A stretch of DNA of 64,000 bases from Sphingomonas sp. AX6 (GTDB lineage Bacteria; Pseudomonadota; Alphaproteobacteria; Sphingomonadales; Sphingomonadaceae), in the NCBI RefSeq assembly GCF_902506605.1, contig NZ_LR733979.1:197468-261467 (forward strand). The letters run 5' to 3'. The notes beneath the pieces are model-generated. The model saw nothing but the letters and a program-made list of their open reading frames with translations, did not search any database and was not told where the DNA came from. Position numbers and translations under genes: made by a program. Positions within the stretch are counted from its first letter, which is position 1; every line of letters starts with the position of its first letter. Below, in pieces: positions 44,236 through 53,560 of this stretch.

Positions 44236-45147
44236 ATGCCGGATCATGACGTCAACCCATCCCGCGCGGTCCTGATCACCGGCGCGGGGGGTCAGCTCGG
44301 CATCGAGCTTCAGCGCTGCGCCTGGCCGCAGGGCTGGGAAGTGGTAGCACTCGATCGCGCCGCGCTCGACCTGACCGATCCGTCCGCGATCGCCGCGAAA
44401 ATGGCCGAGCGCGACTGGGCCGCCGTCATCAACGCCGCCGCCTATACCGCAGTGGACAAGGCGGAAAGCGATGTCGTGACGGCCTGGGCCGTCAACGCGC
44501 TTGCCCCAGCGGCGTTCGGCGCGGCGTGTGCAGCCGCCGACATCCCAATGGTTCAGGTCTCGACCGATTACGTCTTCGCGGGCAACAAGGACGGCGCCTG
44601 GGACATCGACGATCCGGTCGGTCCGCTGGGCGTTTATGGCGCATCCAAATTGGGCGGCGAACTCGCGGTGCGCACCTCGGGCGCGCGCCATGCGATCGTC
44701 CGCACCGCATGGGTGGTGTCGGCGCACGGCCATAATTTCATCAAGACGATGCTTCGCGTCGCCGAAAGCCGCGATACGCTGACCGTGGTCGACGACCAGC
44801 GCGGCAGCCCGACCAGTGCCGCCGATCTGGCGCACGCGCTGATGGAAATCGCGCTACGGCTGGTCGACGACGATGCCGCACCCACCGGCACCTTTCATTT
44901 CAGCAATGCAGGCGCGGTAAGCTGGGCGGGCTTCGCCACCGAAATCTTCCGCCAATCGACGGCGCGGGGTGGTTCGAGCGCACAGGTTGCGCCGATCACC
45001 ACCGCCGACTATCCGACCCCCGCCCGACGACCCGCCAATTCGCTGCTCGACACGCGTGCGATCCGCGAGGCTTACGGTATCGAACCGCGTGCATGGCAGG
45101 TCGCGCTGGGCGACATTCTCGACGAACTCATCGGAGCAAAGAAATGA
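44236..45147 (+). CDS. rmlD: dTDP-4-dehydrorhamnose reductase RmlD
   Basis: A 303-residue SDR enzyme that reduces dTDP-4-keto-L-rhamnose with NADPH. It has [20 protein letters not shown] at the start, then [30 protein letters not shown] and [13 protein letters not shown] (YxxxK near residue 135). It starts 9 bases after rmlB and its stop overlaps the rmlA start (ATGA). Confidence 0.94.
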   Translation: MPDHDVNPSRAVLITGAGGQLGIELQRCAWPQGWEVVALDRAALDLTDPSAIAAKMAERDWAAVINAAAYTAVDKAESDVVTAWAVNALAPAAFGAACAAADIPMVQVSTDYVFAGNKDGAWDIDDPVGPLGVYGASKLGGELAVRTSGARHAIVRTAWVVSAHGHNFIKTMLRVAESRDTLTVVDDQRGSPTSAADLAHALMEIALRLVDDDAAPTGTFHFSNAGAVSWAGFATEIFRQSTARGGSSAQVAPITTADYPTPARRPANSLLDTRAIREAYGIEPRAWQVALGDILDELIGAKK

Positions 45148-46013
45148 AGGGCATCATTCTGGCAGGCGGCTCGGGCACGCGCCTTCACCCCGCGACGCTG
45201 GCCGTCAACAAGCAGTTGCTGCCCATCTATGACAAGCCGATGATCTATTATCCGCTCAGCGTGCTGATGCTGGCGGGGATTCGCGACATCCTGATCATCT
45301 CCAGCCCCGAATATCTGGACAATTACCGCCGCCTGTTCGCCGATGGCTCAGCACTCGGGCTGAGCATCGACTATGCCGAACAACCCAGCCCCGACGGACT
45401 GGCGCAAGCATTCACCATCGGCGCGGATTTCATCGGCGACGACAATGTCGCGCTGGTGCTGGGCGATAACATCTTTTTTGGCGCGCATCTGACCGATCTG
45501 CTGGCAAGCGCAGTCGCGCGCACGTCGGGCGCAACCGTGTTCAGCTACCGGGTCGAGGATCCCGAACGCTACGGCGTGGTCGAACTCGGCGAAAGCGGTA
45601 AGGCGCTCTCGCTCGAGGAAAAGCCCGCACAGCCCAAATCGAACCACGCGGTGACCGGCCTGTATTTCTACGACAATCGCGTGGTCGAGTATGCCCGCAA
45701 CCTGAAACCATCGGCGCGCGGCGAACTGGAAATCACCGATCTCAACCGGCTGTACATGGAAGCGGGCGATCTGTTCGTCGAACAGATGGGCCGCGGCTAT
45801 GCCTGGCTCGACACCGGCACCCATGACAGCCTGCTCGAAGCGGGCGAATTCGTCCGGACGCTCCAGCATCGCCAGGGCATCCAGATCGCCTGTCTAGAAG
45901 AAATCGCGTTCGAAATGGGGTTCATCACCGCCGACCAAGCGCGCGACGCCGGCGAGCGATTCAAGAAGACCGCCTATGGCCGCGCCATCCTGAACGCAGT
46001 CAACGGGCGCTGA
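45144..46013 (+). CDS. rmlA: Glucose-1-phosphate thymidylyltransferase RmlA
   Basis: A 289-residue nucleotidyltransferase starting [18 protein letters not shown], the pyrophosphorylase glycine-rich loop. It continues with [38 protein letters not shown] and [22 protein letters not shown]. It makes dTDP-glucose, the first step of the rhamnose pathway. Its ATG lies inside the end of rmlD. The gene is convergent with wecC. Confidence 0.96.
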   Translation: MKGIILAGGSGTRLHPATLAVNKQLLPIYDKPMIYYPLSVLMLAGIRDILIISSPEYLDNYRRLFADGSALGLSIDYAEQPSPDGLAQAFTIGADFIGDDNVALVLGDNIFFGAHLTDLLASAVARTSGATVFSYRVEDPERYGVVELGESGKALSLEEKPAQPKSNHAVTGLYFYDNRVVEYARNLKPSARGELEITDLNRLYMEAGDLFVEQMGRGYAWLDTGTHDSLLEAGEFVRTLQHRQGIQIACLEEIAFEMGFITADQARDAGERFKKTAYGRAILNAVNGR

Positions 46014-46016
46014 AGG

Positions 46017-47315
46017 TTAAACCGCAATCTTCAACGGTTCGTCGCGGGCCATGATCGCCGGCTGATCCGGCCAGATCCCGCGCGTGTCATACACCCGCTT
46101 ATCCGCCCGCTCGTCGAGAGGAATCGATTTGAAGATCTCATGATCGACCAGCACGATGAAGATCGGGCAGTCCTCGATCGCGGCGTCCACATCGATCAAT
46201 GTCGCACCGCTGCCGTCGAAGGCGGGCGGGAGCGCGTCGGCATAGGGTTCGACGATGCGCACGCGGTCGCCGAAGCGGTGCGCCAAATGGCTGGCGACCT
46301 TCATCGCCGGGCTTTCGCGGAAGTCGTCGATGTTCGCTTTGAACGCCAGGCCCAGGCACGCGACAGGCACGCCCGGCAGGCTCTCGATCAAAGCCTCTGC
46401 GCGACCAATGGTGTAGCCGACCTTGGCGTCGTTCACTTCACGTGCGGTACGGATCATACGCGCGTTTTCGGGATCGCCATGGACGATGAACCAGGGATCG
46501 ACCGCGATGCAGTGCCCGCCGACGCCGGGGCCGGGTGACAATATGTTGACGCGCGGGTGGCGGTTGGCCAGCCGGATCACTTCCCACACATCGATGCCCA
46601 GATTGTCGGAAATGACCGACAATTCATTGGCAAAGGCGATGTTGACGTCGCGAAACGCATTCTCGGTCAGCTTGGTCATTTCCGCCGCGCGCGAATTGGT
46701 GGTGACACACGCCCCGCGCACGAAGCGTCGGTAGAATTGCAGCGCCTTTCGCGCGCATCGCGGCGTGATCCCACCGATGACGCGGTCGTTATCGACCAGT
46801 TCGACCAGGATACGCCCCGGCAACACGCGTTCGGGGCAATAGGCGATGGCGATGTCGGGCGTGCCTGCCGAATGGCCCGGCACCTTCAGGTCGGGGCGAA
46901 GCTGCGACAGTAGTTTCGCGACTTGCTCGGTCGTGCCCACCGGCGACGTCGATTCGAGAATCACGACATCGCCCGGCTTCACCACGGCCGCGACATTGGT
47001 CGCGGCTTTCAGCACATACCCGATGTTGGGCGCATGATCGTCGTCGAACGGGGTCGGCACTGCGATGACGAACACATCGGCGGGCTCGACCTGGGTCGAG
47101 GCACGAAGATTCCCACGCGCGACCACGCCGGAGACGAGCCCGTCGAGATCGATCTCCTCGATATGCACCTTGCCCGAATTGACCGTATCGACGACCGACT
47201 GATGCACGTCGATCCCCAGCACCTGCGCGCCCGTGCGTGCGATCACGGCGGCGGTCGGCAGGCCGATATAGCCAAGGCCAAGGACGACGACCTTCAGTTC
47301 AGAGTCCGAAACCAT
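46017..47315 (-). CDS. wecC: UDP-N-acetyl-D-mannosamine dehydrogenase
   Basis: A 432-residue member of the UDP-sugar 6-dehydrogenase family. The NAD motif is VVVLGLGYIGLPTAAV near residue 12, with the second block KLTENAFRDVNIAFANELS and the catalytic Cys in GVGGHCIAVDPWF. The HCIAVDPWF form and the adjacent 2-epimerase gene point to UDP-ManNAc dehydrogenase (WecC) rather than UDP-glucose dehydrogenase, which would have a different cysteine context. Product: UDP-ManNAcA for the polysaccharide. The conserved start is the ATG at 47315; the open frame further upstream is a shadow of wecB, which it overlaps by 17 bases. Confidence 0.88.
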   Translation of the reverse strand: MVSDSELKVVVLGLGYIGLPTAAVIARTGAQVLGIDVHQSVVDTVNSGKVHIEEIDLDGLVSGVVARGNLRASTQVEPADVFVIAVPTPFDDDHAPNIGYVLKAATNVAAVVKPGDVVILESTSPVGTTEQVAKLLSQLRPDLKVPGHSAGTPDIAIAYCPERVLPGRILVELVDNDRVIGGITPRCARKALQFYRRFVRGACVTTNSRAAEMTKLTENAFRDVNIAFANELSVISDNLGIDVWEVIRLANRHPRVNILSPGPGVGGHCIAVDPWFIVHGDPENARMIRTAREVNDAKVGYTIGRAEALIESLPGVPVACLGLAFKANIDDFRESPAMKVASHLAHRFGDRVRIVEPYADALPPAFDGSGATLIDVDAAIEDCPIFIVLVDHEIFKSIPLDERADKRVYDTRGIWPDQPAIMARDEPLKIAV

Positions 47316-48432
47316 CCGCAATAATCCCCGAAATCCTAGTCGAGGCATGGCCGTCGCCGAACGGATTGTGCGCGCGCGCCATCGCCTGATAGGCGGCATC
47401 ATCGTCGAGGAGAGTTGAGATTTCGGAAACGATCCGCGCCGGATCGGTCCCGACCAGCTTCGCGGTGCCCGCCGCGACCCCCTCGGGCCGCTCGGTCGTC
47501 TCGCGCATCACCAGCACCGGCTTGCCAAGCGCGGGCGCTTCCTCCTGCACCCCACCCGAATCGGTCAGCACCAATTCGGCCATCCCCAACGCGCGGATGA
47601 AATGCGGGTAATCGAGCGGGTCGATTCGCGCGATGTTGGCGCGGTCGCCCAGCATGTCATCCATGACCGACACCACATTGGGATTGGGATGCACGGGGAA
47701 CAGGATCGCCACGTCGTCGCGCGCCGCGATGCGCCCGATCGCGTCTGCAATCCCCTGCATCCCGCCCCCGAAGTTCTCGCGGCGGTGGGTAGTGACGAGC
47801 ACCAGCCTTTTTTCCGCAAAGCGTGCCGCGATCGGATCGAGCCCGGCGGCCAGCGATGGGTCGCTCTCGATCCGCGCGGTCGTCGCATGAAGCGCGTCGA
47901 TCACCGTATTGCCCGTCACATGGATCGTGTCGGCCGCCACATTCTCGCGCTTTAGCGCTTCCGCCGCGGTTTCGGTCGGCGCGAAATGCTGGTCGGCGAT
48001 CGGCGCGACGATCCGCCGATTCACTTCCTCGGGCCAGGGATGGTGGATATCGCCCGACCGCAGCCCCGCCTCGACATGGGCAACCGGCACCTTGCGGTAA
48101 TAGGCGGCGAGCGCCCCCACCATCGCGGTCGCGGTATCGCCCTGGACGATCACCCGGTCGGGCCGCTCGCGGTCCATCACCTCGCCAAGTCCGGTCAGCA
48201 GCCGCGCCGTCAACCGGTCGAGGCTTTGCCCCGCCTCCATCAAATCGAGGTCGATATCTGGCACCAGCCCGGCAATCGACAGCACCTGATCGAGCAGCCC
48301 GCGATGCTGCGCGGTCACGCACACGCGCACGTCGAGATCACCGCGGCTTTTCAACGCGGCAATTACGGGGAACAACTTGATCGCCTCAGGGCGGGTGCCG
48401 AAAATGACGAGGATGCGGGGTTTTGCACTCAT
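47299..48432 (-). CDS. wecB: UDP-N-acetylglucosamine 2-epimerase (non-hydrolysing)
   Basis: A 377-residue enzyme converting UDP-GlcNAc to UDP-ManNAc. Landmarks are ILVIFGTRPEAIKLFPVI at the start, VIVQGDTATAMVGALAAYYRKVPVAHVEAGLRSGD near residue 85, HRRENFGGGM near 210 and VLTDSGGVQEEAPALGKPVLVMRETTERPEG near 285. The ATG at 48432 (MSAKPRI) is preferred over one 7 codons upstream. It feeds the downstream wecC and supports an amino-uronic sugar in the product. Confidence 0.93.
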   Translation of the reverse strand: MSAKPRILVIFGTRPEAIKLFPVIAALKSRGDLDVRVCVTAQHRGLLDQVLSIAGLVPDIDLDLMEAGQSLDRLTARLLTGLGEVMDRERPDRVIVQGDTATAMVGALAAYYRKVPVAHVEAGLRSGDIHHPWPEEVNRRIVAPIADQHFAPTETAAEALKRENVAADTIHVTGNTVIDALHATTARIESDPSLAAGLDPIAARFAEKRLVLVTTHRRENFGGGMQGIADAIGRIAARDDVAILFPVHPNPNVVSVMDDMLGDRANIARIDPLDYPHFIRALGMAELVLTDSGGVQEEAPALGKPVLVMRETTERPEGVAAGTAKLVGTDPARIVSEISTLLDDDAAYQAMARAHNPFGDGHASTRISGIIADGFGL

Positions 48433-48486
48433 GACCGGCATCCTAGCGCGCATCGCTTAAAACCGCCCTAAAGGTTCACGCGCGCC

Positions 48487-49887
48487 TCAATCCTCCACGA
48501 ACCGGAGCGGCGACACACCCCGCTCGCGGTCGTTGACGATCAGTGCGCGGTTGGCGGGGGGATGCGCGCGCTGGGGGCAGTCGGGGCGCAGGCAGGCGCG
48601 ACACCCCGGTCCGATCGGCGTCGCCCGGGCAGTGGGGTCGATGTCGTGCGCGGGTGCAAGCGCGCTCGCCTGGTCGGCGGGGACGCCCAGTCCGATCGCA
48701 AATTCCGCCGCGGCTTCCGACGGCGGCGCTCCGGGACGACTCCCCTGTCCACGCACGGTGCGTGCCAGCGTCAACCAACGCGCACCATCCTCGATCTCGA
48801 CCAGTTGCGCGCGCACCACGCCGGGCATGTCGAACGCATGGTGCAGCCGCCACAATGGGCAGCGCCCCTCGCCATCGATCAATGCTCCGCCGCTTGCACC
48901 GCCATAGCGTTTGGACACCTGACCCGCGCGGTCGATGCGGATCATGAAGAAGGGCAGGCCCCGCGCACCGACCCGGCTCAGCGTCGTCAGCCGATGTGCA
49001 ACCTGTTCGAAACTCGCACCGAACCGCCGTTCCAGCACGCCGATCTCGTACCCCGTACCCTCGCACGCACGCAGGAACCGACCATAGGGCATCATCAGCG
49101 CGGCGGCGTAATAATGGGTCAGGTGACTGCGGAACAACCGCTCGGCCACCCGGTCGGCAAAGCCCGCGCCGCGCGCCAGCGCATCGATTTCCACCCGCGC
49201 CTCGATCTGGGCGAGCTGTACCGCCAGCGCAAAGCTGCGCGCCGGGCCGCTCAGCAATTCGCTCAGCTGCAACTGGCGCGCATGCAGGTCCAGCCGACGC
49301 AACACATCGGGCAGCACGTCGACCGGCAGGATGCGCACCGACAGGCCGTGGCGCACGCGCAGGCGTTCGACCAACGCGGCATGGGTATCGGCATTGGTCA
49401 GCCGCAATTCGTCGGCGAGCGATTCGGCGTGCGCGTCGAGGTCGGCGAAATGATTGCGCCACCGTTCGATTTCGCGTCGAACCAACGCGGTGGGCTCGTC
49501 GAGTGTCGCAGCCCCGCTCGCCGCGCCGCCGCCCACTCGGTCGAACACGCGCGCGAACGCCTCTGCGCCGCCGGGTGCCGCGGCCAGCCATTCCTCGACT
49601 TCGTGCCGGTCGATTTCCAGATCGGCGAACATCGGATCGGCCAGCCGCCGCCGGATCGCGTCCATCCCCCCGCCCGGCTCGCCCGCCGCCAGCGCGCGCG
49701 GATCGAAATCGAACTGGTCGGTCATCCGCACCAGCAGGCCGGCGGGAAGGGCGCGCTGATTGCGCTCGATCAGGTTGAGATAGCTGGGCGAGATGTCGAG
49801 CATCTCCGCCATCGCCGCCTGGGTCAGCCCGGTACGGCGGCGTAATCGCCGGATCGCATGTCCCGCCAACAGCTTTTCACGCGCCAC
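48487..49887 (-). CDS. XRE-type regulator, RamB/ScfR (MccR/PccR) family
   Basis: A 466-residue transcription regulator. An N-terminal helix-turn-helix (IRRLRRRTGLTQAAMAEMLDISPSYLNLIERNQRALP) is followed by a long central region with an IrrE-like domain, and a C-terminal part ending in the cysteine cluster GPGCRACLRPDCPQRAH, which is typical of this family. Known relatives sense short-chain acyl-CoA and control propionyl-CoA, glyoxylate or methylcitrate genes. Here it is divergent from a small gene and isocitrate lyase, so a glyoxylate-shunt role is the natural guess. GTG start at 49887 follows GGTGAGCG. Confidence 0.87.
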   Translation of the reverse strand: MAREKLLAGHAIRRLRRRTGLTQAAMAEMLDISPSYLNLIERNQRALPAGLLVRMTDQFDFDPRALAAGEPGGGMDAIRRRLADPMFADLEIDRHEVEEWLAAAPGGAEAFARVFDRVGGGAASGAATLDEPTALVRREIERWRNHFADLDAHAESLADELRLTNADTHAALVERLRVRHGLSVRILPVDVLPDVLRRLDLHARQLQLSELLSGPARSFALAVQLAQIEARVEIDALARGAGFADRVAERLFRSHLTHYYAAALMMPYGRFLRACEGTGYEIGVLERRFGASFEQVAHRLTTLSRVGARGLPFFMIRIDRAGQVSKRYGGASGGALIDGEGRCPLWRLHHAFDMPGVVRAQLVEIEDGARWLTLARTVRGQGSRPGAPPSEAAAEFAIGLGVPADQASALAPAHDIDPTARATPIGPGCRACLRPDCPQRAHPPANRALIVNDRERGVSPLRFVED

Positions 49888-50045
49888 CGCTCACCTGTAA
49901 AGATCATGACAACAAGACAGGATGAGTACCTCATTATCCGACTTTGCGACACTAAAATGCGTAAATTGCTATCGCCAGGAACAATGGCGCGGCCGTATCA
50001 AGGTGTCACCGCAGACAAGCGGACGAACCGAGCAGGAGCGTCGAA

Positions 50046-50201
50046 ATGACCACCGAACCCCAGCGCAGCCGCGCCGTCTTCTCCAACGAGGACTTCGGAC
50101 TGATGAAGGAAGCGGTGGCGAATTACGTCAAACAGATCGCCGACGATCCGCGTTCGTCCAAATTCTCGAATCTCTATCACCGCCTCGGCCGTCTCGGCTG
50201 A
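50046..50201 (+). CDS. Unrecognised 51-residue protein upstream of aceA
   Basis: A short frame encodes 51 residues, MTTEPQRSRAVFSNEDFGLM at the start and FSNLYHRLGRLG at the end. An AGGAGCG site lies 7 bases before the ATG, coding bias follows the local GC-rich third positions, and the middle (MKEAVANYVKQIADDPR) would form an amphipathic helix. It has no membrane segment. It occupies the first part of the transcript leading to aceA, 126 bases away with a hairpin between. I cannot name a family. It might be a regulatory peptide or a small protein of the glyoxylate operon. Confidence 0.6.
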   Translation: MTTEPQRSRAVFSNEDFGLMKEAVANYVKQIADDPRSSKFSNLYHRLGRLG

Positions 50202-50257
50202 CGCCCGGCCCGGCTCCGGCCCCGCGCCAGAGCCAACCAGTTCCTGGGGAGGAAAGG

Positions 50258-50290
50258 TGTCCGTCGGTGCGCTTGGCGTGCCGACGGACA
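50258..50290 (+). terminator. Hairpin between small gene and aceA
   Basis: A perfect 10-base stem TGTCCGTCGG / CCGACGGACA with a 13-base loop, followed by TTTCTT. The T-run is weak, so it may be a partial terminator/attenuator or a stabilising stem that adjusts aceA expression. It lies 37 bases before the aceA start. Confidence 0.5.
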
Positions 50291-50327
50291 TTTCTTGCCC
50301 GCACAGCCCATCGGGGGAATTCTCGAC

Positions 50328-51923
50328 ATGACCTATCAGGATCAGATCACCGGCACCCAAGCGCTCATCGAGCGCTTCGGCGGCACATGGGACGGCATCG
50401 ATGCGGAAAGCGTCGCGCGGATGCAGGCGCAGAACCGCTTCCGCACTGGGCTCGACATCGCACGCTATACCGCAGGCATCATGCGCCGCGACATGGCGGC
50501 CTATGACGCCGATCCTTCGCAATACACCCAGTCGCTGGGCTGCTGGCACGGATTCATCGGCCAGCAGAAGCTCATCAGCATCAAGAAGCATTTCGGATCG
50601 ACCAAGGGCCGCTACCTCTATCTCTCCGGCTGGATGGTCGCCGCGCTGCGCAGCGATTTCGGCCCGCTGCCCGACCAGTCGATGCATGAAAAGACCAGCG
50701 TCCCTGCGCTGATCGAGGAACTCTACACCTTCCTCAAACAAGCCGACGCGCGCGAACTGGGCATGATGTTCCGCGATCTCGACGCCGCACGCGATGCCGG
50801 AAACCATGTCGAGGTTCAGCGACTGACCAACGCCATCGACCATTACGAAACCCATGTCGTGCCGATCATCGCCGATATCGACGCGGGCTTCGGCAATGCC
50901 GAGGCAACCTATCTGCTGGCGAAAAAGATGATCGAGGCGGGGGCGTGCGCGCTCCAGATCGAAAATCAGGTCAGCGACGAAAAGCAATGCGGGCATCAGG
51001 ATGGCAAGGTCACCGTGCCGCACGAGGACTTTCTCGCAAAGGTCCGCGCCTGCCGCTACGCCTTCCTGGAACTGGGCGTCGAAGACGGGATCATCGTCAC
51101 GCGCACCGATTCGCTGGGTGCGGGCCTGACGAAGCAGATCGCCTATTCCAAGGAGCCGGGCGACCTGGGCGATCAGTATAACGCGTTTCTCGATTGTGAA
51201 GAGATCACCGACCTGTCCTCCTTGCGCGGCGATGTGGTGATCGAGCGCGACGGTAAGCTGATGCGCCCCAAACGCCTGCCCTCGAACCTCTACCAATTCC
51301 GCGAAGGCACGGGTGCCGATCGCTGCGTGCTCGATTGCATCACCTCGCTACAGAATGGCGCCGATCTTTTGTGGATCGAGACGGAAAAGCCGCACATCGA
51401 ACAGATCGCATCGATGGTCGATCGCATTCGCGACGTCGTGCCGGGTGCCAAGCTCGTGTACAACAACTCACCCAGCTTCAACTGGACGCTCAATTTCCGG
51501 CAGCAGGTGTTCGACGCCTGGGTGGAGGAAGGGCGCGACGTCGCAGGCTATGATCGCGCCCGGCTGATGAGTGTCGATTACGACACCACCGATCTGGCGG
51601 TCGAGGCGGACGAGCGCATCCGCACCTTCCAACGCGATGCCGCGGCACGCGCGGGCATCTTCCATCACCTCATCACGTTGCCGACCTATCACACCGCCGC
51701 GCTATCGACCGACAATCTGGCCAAGGAATATTTCGGCGACGCGGCCATGCTCGGCTATGTGAAAAGCGTCCAGCGCGAAGAAATCCGCCAGGGAATCGCG
51801 TGCGTCAAGCACCAGAACATGTCGGGCTCGGACATCGGCGACGACCACAAGGAATATTTCGCCGGGGAAGCCGCGCTGAAGGCTGGCGGATCGCACAATA
51901 CAATGAACCAGTTCGCGGCCTGA
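50328..51923 (+). CDS. aceA: Isocitrate lyase
   Basis: A 531-residue isocitrate lyase, the first enzyme of the glyoxylate shunt, cleaving isocitrate to glyoxylate and succinate. Length matches the long Pseudomonas-type enzymes rather than the 434-residue E. coli form. The catalytic motif is KQCGH within VSDEKQCGHQDG near residue 222, flanked by IIADIDAGFGNAEATYLLAKKMIEAGACALQIE with the metal-binding Asp. The ATG at 50328 after GGGGGA gives exactly this length; the upstream ATG at 50295 is less likely. A strong terminator follows. The divergent RamB/ScfR-type regulator is the likely controller. Confidence 0.97.
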   Translation: MTYQDQITGTQALIERFGGTWDGIDAESVARMQAQNRFRTGLDIARYTAGIMRRDMAAYDADPSQYTQSLGCWHGFIGQQKLISIKKHFGSTKGRYLYLSGWMVAALRSDFGPLPDQSMHEKTSVPALIEELYTFLKQADARELGMMFRDLDAARDAGNHVEVQRLTNAIDHYETHVVPIIADIDAGFGNAEATYLLAKKMIEAGACALQIENQVSDEKQCGHQDGKVTVPHEDFLAKVRACRYAFLELGVEDGIIVTRTDSLGAGLTKQIAYSKEPGDLGDQYNAFLDCEEITDLSSLRGDVVIERDGKLMRPKRLPSNLYQFREGTGADRCVLDCITSLQNGADLLWIETEKPHIEQIASMVDRIRDVVPGAKLVYNNSPSFNWTLNFRQQVFDAWVEEGRDVAGYDRARLMSVDYDTTDLAVEADERIRTFQRDAAARAGIFHHLITLPTYHTAALSTDNLAKEYFGDAAMLGYVKSVQREEIRQGIACVKHQNMSGSDIGDDHKEYFAGEAALKAGGSHNTMNQFAA

Positions 51924-51936
51924 TCGACCGCTAGCC

Positions 51937-51977
51937 AAAAAAAGGGCTCGCAGGCAGCAACGCCTGCGGGCCTTTTT
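51937..51977 (+). terminator. Rho-independent terminator after aceA
   Basis: Stem GGCTCGCAGGC / GCCTGCGGGCC with a 6-base loop and one G-T pair, seven A residues before and five T residues after. It lies 14 bases past the aceA stop. Confidence 0.9.
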
Positions 51978-52013
51978 CTCGAGCCTGCGAAGGCTCCCCC
52001 GCGGAAAGCGAGG

Positions 52014-52157
52014 TCAGTGGCCGTAGGTCTTTACGCCACGGCGCCGCAACCGCTCGCGCTTGCGCCTGCGCAGCGTATATCCCAACCAGGGCACACCGAT
52101 CGCTATGACGACAGCGACAATCCCGTAAGCGATCATTTCGCGAGACAGCTCGAACAT
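52014..52157 (-). CDS. Small single-helix membrane protein
   Basis: Forty-seven residues from the ATG at 52157 (an ATG at 52163 would add two). One hydrophobic helix, IAYGIVAVVIAIGVPWLGY, is followed by a strongly basic tail (TLRRRKRERLRRRGVKTYGH), predicting an N-out/C-in inner membrane miniprotein. AGGATG sits 4 bases before the 52157 start. I do not recognise a family. It is isolated between the aceA terminator and the divergent desaturase gene. Confidence 0.5.
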   Translation of the reverse strand: MFELSREMIAYGIVAVVIAIGVPWLGYTLRRRKRERLRRRGVKTYGH

Positions 52158-52386
52158 GAACATCCTGTGACGACTGATCCCGTCGGCTGCCATGCCATCG
52201 CGCAATTGCCTCGGTGAATGGTTATTTTCCCACGATGAACCGATAATCGACTGAGAAATCTGGCCGCGGCACGGTCGAAATGCGGCACGAACCGACCGAA
52301 AAGGGGACGGCGGGTTGCGTGGAGTCTCGCGCCCATCGCGCGTTCCAACCCTAGTCGCGCGCATCATCGCCGCGTAGAAGGTGCGC

Positions 52387-53208
52387 ATGTTCGCCGCGCT
52401 CGCCATCGCCCTGTCCGCCGTCGCGATGACGCTGATCGTCGGCGTGCGCTACCTGATCGCGTCGGGCGGCTTCGCCTGGGCGACGCGCCTTCGCCATCCC
52501 GGCCTCTACACCGGCCTCGATGCCCAGATGCGCAAGGAAATCGGCTGGAGTCTGGCGTCTGCCGCGATCTATGGCATCCCCGCCGGGATCGTCGCCTGGG
52601 GTTGGCAGAATCGCGGCTGGACCGCGATCTACACCGACGTCACCGCCTGGCCGCTCTGGTACGTGCCCGTGTCGATCTTCGCCTATCTCTTCGCGCACGA
52701 CACCTGGTTCTACTGGACCCACCGCTGGATGCATCGGCCCAAGCCGTTCCGCATGGCGCACGCCGTCCACCACGCCAGCCGCCCGCCGACCGCCTGGGCG
52801 GCGATGGCCTTTCACCCGATCGAGGCGCTGACCGGCGCTGTGGTAATTCCGCTACTGGTCTTCGTCATTCCCATCCATGTCGCCGCCCTCGGCTTTGTGC
52901 TGACGGTAATGACGGTTATGGGAGTGACCAACCATATGGGGTGGGAGGTTTTTCCCCGGTTCATGTGGAAGGGGCCATTGGGGGCGTGGCTGATTACCGC
53001 CAGCCACCACCAGCGGCATCACGAACGGTACGGGTGTAACTATGGCCTCTATTTCCGCTTCTGGGACCGGCTCTGCGGGACGGACGGTGGACTCGGTTCT
53101 TTCGAGCCTGCTCGCCGCCGGGCCGACCGAGCGGTTGCTGCGGCGTCTGGGCGCGGCGCTGATTCTGGTGGCGCTGCTGCCGGGGGCGAGCCCCACCACG
53201 CGGCTTGA
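52387..53208 (+). CDS. Sterol desaturase/fatty acid hydroxylase-family protein
   Basis: A 273-residue membrane di-iron enzyme. Hydrophobic helices surround the three histidine boxes: HDTWFYWTHRWMH near residue 105, HAVHHASRPPTAW near 125, and HHQRHHERYGCNYGLYFRFWDR near 215, as in the fatty acid hydroxylase/sterol desaturase superfamily that also includes carotenoid hydroxylases. The substrate is not determined. The last 35 residues after the third box are Ala/Gly/Arg-rich and overlap the next gene, so the true stop region may be poorly constrained. Start: ATG at 52387 (a GTG lies two codons earlier). Confidence 0.8.
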   Translation: MFAALAIALSAVAMTLIVGVRYLIASGGFAWATRLRHPGLYTGLDAQMRKEIGWSLASAAIYGIPAGIVAWGWQNRGWTAIYTDVTAWPLWYVPVSIFAYLFAHDTWFYWTHRWMHRPKPFRMAHAVHHASRPPTAWAAMAFHPIEALTGAVVIPLLVFVIPIHVAALGFVLTVMTVMGVTNHMGWEVFPRFMWKGPLGAWLITASHHQRHHERYGCNYGLYFRFWDRLCGTDGGLGSFEPARRRADRAVAAASGRGADSGGAAAGGEPHHAA

Positions 53209-53560
53209 CGTCGATGTATCGGGGGTGCGCTCCGACAAGGGGATGATCCGCGTCTGCCTGACCGCCGATCCCGAAAACTTCCCCAACTGCGTCGATGACG
53301 CCCGCGCCAGCACCAAGAGCGTCCCCGCCCGCCAGCACGGCATCGGCTTCGACGCGCTGCCCCCCGGCCGCTATGCCGTCGCGGTGATCCACGACGAAAA
53401 TGGCAATGCCAAACTCGACACCTTTGCCGGCATCCCGCGCGAAGGATTCGGCTTTTCGCAGAACCCCGCCATCCGCTTCGGCCCACCCAAATTCAGCGCC
53501 GCCCGGTTTGAGATCACCGGCCCCACCCGCCAGCAAGTCCGCATGAAATACATGCTGTGA
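53087..53560 (+). CDS. DUF2141 domain protein, exported
   Basis: About 157 residues from a GTG at 53087, or 172 from the ATG at 53042. A hydrophobic segment (AALILVALLPGAS) forms a signal peptide. The body has LDVDVSGVRSDKGMIRVCLTAD, ARQHGIGFDALPPGRYAVAVIHDENGNAKLD and GFGFSQNPAIRFGPPKFSAARFEI, the DUF2141 pattern, an immunoglobulin-like beta fold of unknown role. It overlaps the tail of the desaturase gene in another frame by 120 or more bases, which is unusual; function and start are therefore uncertain, although the domain itself is clear. Confidence 0.75.
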   Translation: MDSVLSSLLAAGPTERLLRRLGAALILVALLPGASPTTRLDVDVSGVRSDKGMIRVCLTADPENFPNCVDDARASTKSVPARQHGIGFDALPPGRYAVAVIHDENGNAKLDTFAGIPREGFGFSQNPAIRFGPPKFSAARFEITGPTRQQVRMKYML

